In this document: piece by piece, positions 5,605 to 10,344 of the stretch
Layout of the letters: every line of letters begins with the position of its first letter
How positions within the stretch are numbered: position 1 is the stretch's first letter
Made by a program: the position numbers and the translations under genes
Origin: JBBDIO01 sp040880365
Lineage (GTDB): Bacteria; Chloroflexota; Anaerolineae; Caldilineales; Caldilineaceae
Direction: 5' to 3'
NCBI GenBank assembly: GCA_040880365.1
Contig: JBBDIO010000300.1
Span: 1-10,344, forward strand
Length of the DNA: 10,344 nt
Notes under the pieces: generated by a model
Database searches by the model: none
The model's input: the letters and a program-made list of their open reading frames with translations, nothing else
What the model was told of the DNA's origin: nothing

Positions 5605-8600
5605 ATGGCCCAGCTCAAGCTTGCTCTGTTGGGGGCGCCCACTGTGACATTGGGCGAACAATCTGTTGTCGTCGAGTCTCGCAAGGCACTGGCACTTCTG
5701 TTTTATCTGACGATTACGAATCAGCGCCAGAGCAGGGATTGGCTGGCAGCCCTTTTCTGGCCCGAACAGGATCAGTCGAGAGCACGCGCCAGCTTGCGCC
5801 AGGTGCTTTGGTTGCTGCGTAGCGCAGGGCTACAGCCATGGCTTGTGGTTGATCAGGATGCGTTGGAATTACGGGGAGACTACGGTTGCGACGTACACCA
5901 CTTTCAAGCGGCACTGCGCGCCAATCAGATTGACGAGGCCCTTGCCCTCTATCGCGCCGACCTGCTCACCGGCTTTAGCCTGCGCGATTGCCCTGAATTT
6001 GATCAGTGGCATTTTCTGCAAGCGGATGAATTGCGTCGCCAGTTGGCGGATGCGCTGAAGCAGTGGGTGCTACGCTGCTGTGAAGATGGGGAATATGAGC
6101 AAGGATTGAAATATGCTCGCCGCTGGTTGGGTCTAGATCCACTGTACGAGCCTGCACATCGCGATTTAATGCGACTTTATGCCTATGCGGGTCAATATTC
6201 TGCGGCGCTGCGGCAATATAAGGAGTGTGTTCGTCTGCTGGAGGATGAGTTAGGGGTTCCGCCAGAAGACGAAACGACTGAGTTGTATCTGGCCATCAAA
6301 AGCAGGCAGATTGTGCCTCTGGTCAAGGCGCGCCCCGAGCTGACTGCCGTCGGCCAAACCGATCCTGTCATCCCTGGCACAGCCCCGCCTCCTCCCTATC
6401 ACAACCTGCCGCTGCACCTTACCACCTTTGTCGGACGCAAGGCGGAGATTGATGAATTGGCGAAGCGCGTCGCCGATCCGGAGTGTCGATTGGTATCGAT
6501 CATTGGGCCGGGCGGCATTGGCAAGACGCGGATCGCTGTGCACGTTGCCCAATATTTCGTTGATGCTGCGACAAAGGGGCCAATGTCAACGTCCTCCCTT
6601 TCAGACCTCTTTCCCCAGGGCGTACTCTTTGTCGCTTTGAACACAGTAGACTCTACAGACGGTATCATTGCCGCCATTGCCGAAGCGGGCGGCATAGGCT
6701 TCTATAACAATCAGGCAAAGCGACAGCAATTGCTGGAAACTTTGCACGAGCGCAAGATGCTGCTATTGCTCGATAATTTTGAGCATCTGCTCGCCCACGC
6801 AGATTTCGTTATCGACCTGTTAACCCACGCACCCAACATCACGATTATGGTCACCTCGCGCGAGACATTAAATCTCCAGGGGGAATGGCTGTGGAGTCTT
6901 GGGGGTCTGGATGTGCCGGATGATGGTGTGGTCGAAGAGGATCTCTTGGACTATTCTGCCGTGCATATGTTTGTGCAGCGCGCACGCCGCATCCAGCCTC
7001 ATTTTTCGTTCTCGGCGGAATATCCCCATGTGGTGCAAATCTGTCGATTGTTGGGAGGGGTGCCGTTGGCAATTGAATTGGCAACGGCCTGGTTGCGGGT
7101 CATCTCCTGCGCGCAGATTGCGCGTGAAATCGAGCGCAATCTCGATTTTCTGACCACGCGCCTACGCGACGTACCCCAGCGCCATCGTTCAATTCGCGCT
7201 GTTTTTGAACATTCGTGGCACTTGCTCACATCATCCGAACAAGAGACACTCCAGCAACTCTCGGTCTTTCGTGGCGGCTTCGACTATCAGGCCGCTGCGC
7301 AGGTGGCGGAGGCCTCCTGGCTCGATCTTGTCGCCCTCAAGGAAAAGTCGCTGCTAAACGTGAACTCGAGTGGACGTTACACAGTGCATGAATTGCTCCG
7401 ACAATATAGCGCGGAAAAATTGGAGAGAATCCCGGCCCAGAAAGACGCTACACTCAATCGCTTCGGCGCCTACTTTGTCAACTTCTTATATCAACGTGAA
7501 TCGATACTTTTCGGGTCGGGGCAACTACAAGCGGCTGCCGACATCGCCATCGAACTCGACAATATCCGCGCCACATGGCAGTGGGCATTGCAGCAGAGTC
7601 GTTTCGAGGAAATTCGCCGCAGCGCCAGCGCTTTCTATTTCTTTTGCCAGTTGCAAAGCCGCTTTTTAGAAGGGGCGGAGACGCTGCAACGTGCCCAACA
7701 CTGTTTGGAATCACTGCAACCGAGCGATCAACGCGACCTGACACTAGCCGCTATCTATTGTCATCTGGGTTGGCTGTACATCCGGCTCGGCGAGTTCGAG
7801 CTGGCCGCCACGGTTTCACAGCGCAGTCGCGATCTGAATATCGGGCTAGATGGGCCACTACAGGACTCTATAGGCGGTGACCCTTCTGTTCCCCTCGCTC
7901 TGGTACATCATATTCAAGGAGACTCTCACCGCGCACTGGAGCTTGCCGAAGAAGCCCTATACATGGCCGAAGCCCAAAGCGACACGCACAGCCTGACCTT
8001 CATTCACTATGCGCTGACGGCGACCAACCTGGCGCTGGGCAATTTCGAAAAAGCGCATACACATGTGGAGGCGGCGTCCAAATCGACGCGCGCGGTGGGG
8101 AATCGCTGGTTTCTGCCCTATATCCTGAACGAATCGGGCAAGGTGGCGCGGGCCATGGGCAACTATGCTAAAGCCAAATCACTCTTCCTGGAGAGTTATG
8201 AGATCAAACACGAATTTAGCGATCCGGAAGGGATCGCGGTTGCCCTCAATCATTTGGGAGAAATCGCCTGGTTACAAGCGGATTATGACGAAGCGCACCG
8301 CCTTTACACGAATGCGTTTGAGATTTATGACGAGATCAACGACCAGGGAGGACTGGCCGCTTCATCCAGGGGTTTAGGACAGGTCGCATGTGCCAGGCAG
8401 GATCTTCACGCAGCCAAGACATGGTTTGAGCGCGCCTTGCAGATCGCGATAAAGATCCGCTATTGGCCATTGATTTACACACTACTCCTGGATGTAGGCC
8501 ACTTGTTGATGCAAATCAACGCACAGTCATTGGCGATCGAGGCGCTTGCCCTTGTGCAGACGCAGCCCGCCAGTGATGTTGAAACCAAGGCGCGCGCGCG

Positions 8601-8730
8601 ACGGCAGCTTGATCACTGGCAAAGCCAATTGACCCCAGAGGAGTTTGCGGCTGCCGTCCAGCTTGGCTCCGGAGGGGATGTGGAAATGACCTTGCAGCGA
8701 GTTCTGGTCAAAGTCTCCGCCGCGGTATAA
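5605..8730 (+). CDS. SARP-like BTAD / NB-ARC (STAND ATPase) / TPR transcriptional regulator
   Basis: A 1041-aa multidomain regulator. I chose the ATG at 5605 because GGGG lies 6 nt before it and homologues typically begin MAxLxLxLLG; the ATG at 5593 would add four residues. Residues 1-92 form an OmpR-like winged helix (SRKALALLFYL, then ARASLRQVLWLLR). Residues 96-235 are the BTAD helical domain, ending ALRQYKECVRLLEDELGVPPE. A proline-rich linker follows, then FVGR at 275. The NB-ARC ATPase shows Walker A GPGGIGKT at 301-308, Walker B LLLLDNFEHL with Asp390, TSRE, GGVPLA at 484-489 and an MHD-like VHE at 594-596. From about 700 to 985 there are TPR repeats (for example GNYAKAKSLFLESYEI and LGEIAWLQADYDEAHRLY). 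By family logic the TPR part senses a ligand, nucleotide exchange opens the protein, and the winged helix binds DNA. It is divergent from the oxidase and likely controls it. Confidence 0.93.
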   Translation: MAQLKLALLGAPTVTLGEQSVVVESRKALALLFYLTITNQRQSRDWLAALFWPEQDQSRARASLRQVLWLLRSAGLQPWLVVDQDALELRGDYGCDVHHFQAALRANQIDEALALYRADLLTGFSLRDCPEFDQWHFLQADELRRQLADALKQWVLRCCEDGEYEQGLKYARRWLGLDPLYEPAHRDLMRLYAYAGQYSAALRQYKECVRLLEDELGVPPEDETTELYLAIKSRQIVPLVKARPELTAVGQTDPVIPGTAPPPPYHNLPLHLTTFVGRKAEIDELAKRVADPECRLVSIIGPGGIGKTRIAVHVAQYFVDAATKGPMSTSSLSDLFPQGVLFVALNTVDSTDGIIAAIAEAGGIGFYNNQAKRQQLLETLHERKMLLLLDNFEHLLAHADFVIDLLTHAPNITIMVTSRETLNLQGEWLWSLGGLDVPDDGVVEEDLLDYSAVHMFVQRARRIQPHFSFSAEYPHVVQICRLLGGVPLAIELATAWLRVISCAQIAREIERNLDFLTTRLRDVPQRHRSIRAVFEHSWHLLTSSEQETLQQLSVFRGGFDYQAAAQVAEASWLDLVALKEKSLLNVNSSGRYTVHELLRQYSAEKLERIPAQKDATLNRFGAYFVNFLYQRESILFGSGQLQAAADIAIELDNIRATWQWALQQSRFEEIRRSASAFYFFCQLQSRFLEGAETLQRAQHCLESLQPSDQRDLTLAAIYCHLGWLYIRLGEFELAATVSQRSRDLNIGLDGPLQDSIGGDPSVPLALVHHIQGDSHRALELAEEALYMAEAQSDTHSLTFIHYALTATNLALGNFEKAHTHVEAASKSTRAVGNRWFLPYILNESGKVARAMGNYAKAKSLFLESYEIKHEFSDPEGIAVALNHLGEIAWLQADYDEAHRLYTNAFEIYDEINDQGGLAASSRGLGQVACARQDLHAAKTWFERALQIAIKIRYWPLIYTLLLDVGHLLMQINAQSLAIEALALVQTQPASDVETKARARRQLDHWQSQLTPEEFAAAVQLGSGGDVEMTLQRVLVKVSAAV

Positions 8731-8744
8731 GTGAATGGCACTTG

Positions 8745-8765
8745 TCTCGCGGGGTCCCCGCGGGA
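8745..8765 (+). terminator. GC-rich hairpin after the regulator gene (possible terminator without T-run)
   Basis: TCTCGCGG (8745-8752) and CCGCGGGA (8758-8765) pair around GGTCC with one G-U pair, starting 14 nt after the stop codon. No T-run follows, so it is not a standard intrinsic terminator. It may mark the 3' end or act with Rho. Confidence 0.35.
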
Positions 8766-9016
8766 TCGGCGGGTGACATGGCCGAGGTTGCCGCCCTTCG
8801 CGTGTGACCAGCACTTATCCTACTCTACCCGTGCCTAATCTCATCATAAGAACTGGGCCAACTGCGCTCAGACACGGGGCATATTCATGCGCGCTCCGCT
8901 CAAAATATTATCGATTAGGCCATGTTCTGAAACCGCTGAATCTCCATAACCTAATTCTTGCCGCCCCGCCCAGTTTGCGCGTTGCCGAAGCAGGATTACA
9001 AAGAATCGGCGGTTTT

Positions 9017-9046
9017 TTGTTACACTGGAATTGAGGAAATTATCAC
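9017..9046 (+). promoter_or_regulatory. Possible sigma-70-like promoter for clpS
   Basis: TTGTTA (9017-9022) and TATCAC (9041-9046) are 18 bp apart, each matching 4 of 6 consensus positions. Transcription would start about 70 nt before the clpS ATG. The match is modest and promoter consensus in this lineage is uncertain. Confidence 0.3.
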
Positions 9047-9124
9047 AAATTCATTTGTCCCAACGTCTGCCGATAGCTGGGCAAGGCGTAACCGGATAGA
9101 GCTGGTATAAAGGAGTGGAATTGC

Positions 9125-9520
9125 ATGACAGACCCACAAAAGCCGTTGCTGATTCCTTCGGAAGTGACCGATATTTCCGAGGTCGCGGAAGCGACTCCGC
9201 CCCAGGTGGAGAGCACGGGGGAGATCGAAGAACAGACTGAAAATCCGGCGGAAACCACGCGCCGCACCCACGGGGGTGATACGCGTGTCCTCATCCACAA
9301 TGATGATGAGACGCCCTATGATTTCGTAATTGATACGCTGAACACAATTTTTATGTTGTCGGAAGAAATGGCCGAACATGTGGCGTGGACTGCACACACG
9401 CGCGGGACCGCGGTGGTAGTAATTCGCCCGCGCCCCGAAGCCGAAAAGCTGGTGAAAGCGGCACATGCGCGGGCCAAGTTCAATCGCCATCCCCTGACCT
9501 TTAGTCTGGAGGCCGATTAG
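9125..9520 (+). CDS. clpS: Clp protease adaptor ClpS with long acidic N-terminal extension
   Basis: A 131-aa protein whose residues 53-129 form a ClpS domain: VLIHNDDETPYDFVIDTLNTI, then AHTRGTAVVV and FNRHPLTFSLE. ClpS binds proteins with N-degron residues and hands them to the ClpA/ClpC unfoldase of the Clp protease in the cytoplasm. Residues expected to hold the substrate alpha-amine are present: Asn59, Asp60, Asp61 and His91. Compared with E. coli ClpS as I recall it, Met40 is Tyr65, Met62 is Ala87 and Val65 is Ala90, so pocket selectivity may differ. The first 52 residues are acidic, Pro/Glu/Thr-rich and probably disordered, longer than the short tail usual for the family. AAAGGAG lies about 9 nt upstream and supports the start. 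No clp unfoldase gene is adjacent; the next gene begins 74 bp downstream on the same strand. Confidence 0.92.
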   Translation: MTDPQKPLLIPSEVTDISEVAEATPPQVESTGEIEEQTENPAETTRRTHGGDTRVLIHNDDETPYDFVIDTLNTIFMLSEEMAEHVAWTAHTRGTAVVVIRPRPEAEKLVKAAHARAKFNRHPLTFSLEAD

Positions 9521-9524
9521 GCTG

Positions 9525-9539
9525 GGCCAACCGTTGGCC
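9525..9539 (+). repeat. Short hairpin just after the clpS stop
   Basis: GGCCAA (9525-9530) and TTGGCC (9534-9539) pair around CCG, 4 nt after the clpS stop. No T-run follows, so read-through into the next gene is likely. It could modulate the relative mRNA level of the two genes. Confidence 0.35.
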
Positions 9540-9594
9540 GGGGCGCAGGCTTCCCATCACGCTGGGGCGTATTCACGCCAGAGGCGAGTGTATT

Positions 9595-10116
9595 GTGGAC
9601 TCTGATCCGATCTCTGATTCAAATGGTGCCGGGAATCCTGCCTGGCTACATGGGCATCCGCACGAACCGAATCCCGCGCCGCCTGGCGTTGACGCGACAA
9701 TGTGCCTGGAATTACCCGACGGCACGACCCAAACCATTGCACCCGCGGATCTGGCGACTTTGCCCCAGGCGCAGGTGGAGGATTGCTACATTGTGAGCAC
9801 CGGACATGGCGCATCCGGCCCGTTTAGGTTTAGCGGTGTGCGCCTGGCCGATTTTTTACACGCCTATGTGCCCGCGGGGCTGGCGTGGTCGGCGGTAGAT
9901 GTGATTAGCGGTGATGGCTTTGGCAATCGGATTTATGCGCAGGAATTGACCCATAATCGCGCACCCACGTCACGCGCCATATTGCTGGCGACCCAGGTCG
10001 ACGGCGAACCTCTGGCACGCGCGGCGGGGTTGGTACGCTTGATTGTGCCCAGCGAAACGGAAGACGCTTTACGTCAGGTTAAGTGGGTGGCGCGGATTGT
10101 GGTGCATGATGTGTGA
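9595..10116 (+). CDS. Small molybdopterin-oxidoreductase-fold protein (sulfite-oxidase-like), lacking the Mo-ligand Cys
   Basis: A 173-aa protein starting at GTG 9595 behind a modest GAGG; the next in-frame ATG (9700) would still keep the domain. Residues 1-32 are Pro/Asn/His-rich and probably flexible. From about 38 to 171 it follows the oxidoreductase molybdopterin-binding fold: LPDGTTQTIAPADLATLP, then STGHGASGPFRFSGVRLADFL, VISGDGFG, LLATQVDGEPLARAAGLVRLIVPSE and QVKWVARIVV. In sulfite oxidase the molybdenum is held by a Cys in the strand before the first G-x-G turn; here Ser68 occupies that place, and the nearest Cys is residue 64. The protein is also much shorter than full enzymes. It is therefore probably cofactor-free, or binds something else. 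No signal peptide. It shares a strand with clpS (74-bp gap) and is probably cotranscribed. Confidence 0.75.
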   Translation: MDSDPISDSNGAGNPAWLHGHPHEPNPAPPGVDATMCLELPDGTTQTIAPADLATLPQAQVEDCYIVSTGHGASGPFRFSGVRLADFLHAYVPAGLAWSAVDVISGDGFGNRIYAQELTHNRAPTSRAILLATQVDGEPLARAAGLVRLIVPSETEDALRQVKWVARIVVHDV

Positions 10117-10131
10117 CATATGATGTGTGAC
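10106..10131 (+). repeat. 12-bp direct repeat spanning the stop codon
   Basis: ATGATGTGTGAC occurs at 10106-10117 and 10120-10131, separated by AT. The first copy contains the TGA stop of the preceding gene. GT-rich sequence resembling further degenerate copies continues to about 10155. It looks like a slippage-type duplication. Confidence 0.85.
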
Positions 10132-10187
10132 GCGGGGTGTAACGTGGTGTGTGAGTTTGAACCCCTGGCGAATTGAATTGAAAGGTG

Positions 10188-10223
10188 AAGCCGTTTGGTC
10201 GCAATCTGACCAGGCGGCTTTTT
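10188..10223 (+). terminator. Rho-independent terminator of the clpS unit
   Basis: AAGCCGTTTGGTC (10188-10200) and GACCAGGCGGCTT (10208-10220) make a 13-bp stem with two G-U pairs and a 7-nt loop, running into TTTTTG. It stands about 70 nt after the stop of the molybdopterin-fold gene and is the clearest terminator in the window. The minus strand has no T-run after the stem, so it works on the plus strand. Confidence 0.88.
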
Positions 10224-10316
10224 GTGTCGGTTGCGCGGCGGGGGTGGCGACCCAGATCGATGCTGATAGGGTAATGGATAGCAAGGCGCAGGCGGTCTCC
10301 TTCTGCCGAGCGTAAC

Positions 10317-10344
10317 AAAAAATCGTGGGACCGGACACTTCCGG
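10317..10344 (-). terminator. Terminator-like hairpin at the right edge, probably cut by the window end
   Basis: CCGGA (10331-10335) and TCCGG (10340-10344) pair around CACT at the very end. On the minus strand TTTTTT follows a few bases later (AAAAAA at 10317-10322). The sequence before the stem, CGTGGGA, suggests that the stem continues outside the window with TCCCACG. This would be the terminator of a minus-strand gene entering from the right, convergent with the clpS unit. Confidence 0.4.

Larger units (their letters stand above)
8731..9124. other. Non-coding stretch between regulator and clpS
   Basis: I see no gene in these 394 bp; the short open frames here have no ribosome binding site and no recognisable motifs. 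The stretch holds a GC-rich hairpin just after the regulator stop, a weak stem GCCGA/TCGGC followed by GGTTTTTT near 9010, a possible clpS promoter, and the clpS ribosome binding site AAAGGAG. Confidence 0.6.

Noticed and set aside
5605..8730. Avs-type antiphage STAND protein
   Set aside because: The N-terminus is a winged-helix/BTAD DNA-binding module, not a nuclease, TIR or protease effector, and no defence genes are nearby.
8804..9034. 76-codon open frame between regulator and clpS
   Set aside because: No Shine-Dalgarno, no motif, and it runs across the candidate terminator stem and promoter.
10069..10338. 89-codon minus-strand open frame at the right edge
   Set aside because: It crosses the strong plus-strand terminator and the 3' end of the molybdopterin-fold gene, with no recognisable motif.

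Overview
The window looks like a chromosomal segment of a moderately GC-rich bacterium, most likely a Chloroflexota (Anaerolineae/Caldilineae-like) organism. That placement is an inference from gene content: a SARP-like BTAD/NB-ARC/TPR giant regulator beside a BBE-type flavo-oxidase, a secreted haloperoxidase-like protein, and a ClpS with a long N-terminal tail. No rRNA, tRNA, CRISPR array or transposase is visible.

Left half (1-5288), all on the minus strand and read right to left: a berberine-bridge-like FAD-linked oxidase, an exported lipoprotein of unknown family, a 12-TM MFS transporter, a small protein I do not recognise, and the N-terminal half of a secreted vanadium-haloperoxidase-like protein that runs off the left edge. 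The gaps are 165, 175, 209 and 37 bp. The 175-bp gap before the MFS gene holds an unusually dense set of mutually exclusive inverted repeats, including a hairpin with a T-run on the minus strand. It resembles a transcription-attenuation leader.

Middle (5289-5604): a divergent control region. It carries a 14-bp direct repeat whose second copy overlaps a TATACT -10 box facing the regulator gene, and an imperfect dyad upstream of the oxidase.

Right half, plus strand: a 1041-aa transcription regulator (winged helix, BTAD, NB-ARC ATPase, TPR), then about 390 bp without a gene, then clpS, then a small protein with the molybdopterin-oxidoreductase fold that lacks the usual molybdenum-ligating cysteine. 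A clear Rho-independent terminator closes this unit. The last bases look like one half of a second terminator pointing the other way.

Working model (inference): the STAND regulator senses a signal and switches on the divergent oxidase / lipoprotein / transporter / haloperoxidase set, an envelope-linked oxidative pathway whose substrate cannot be read from the sequence. The clpS pair on the right is probably a separate unit.
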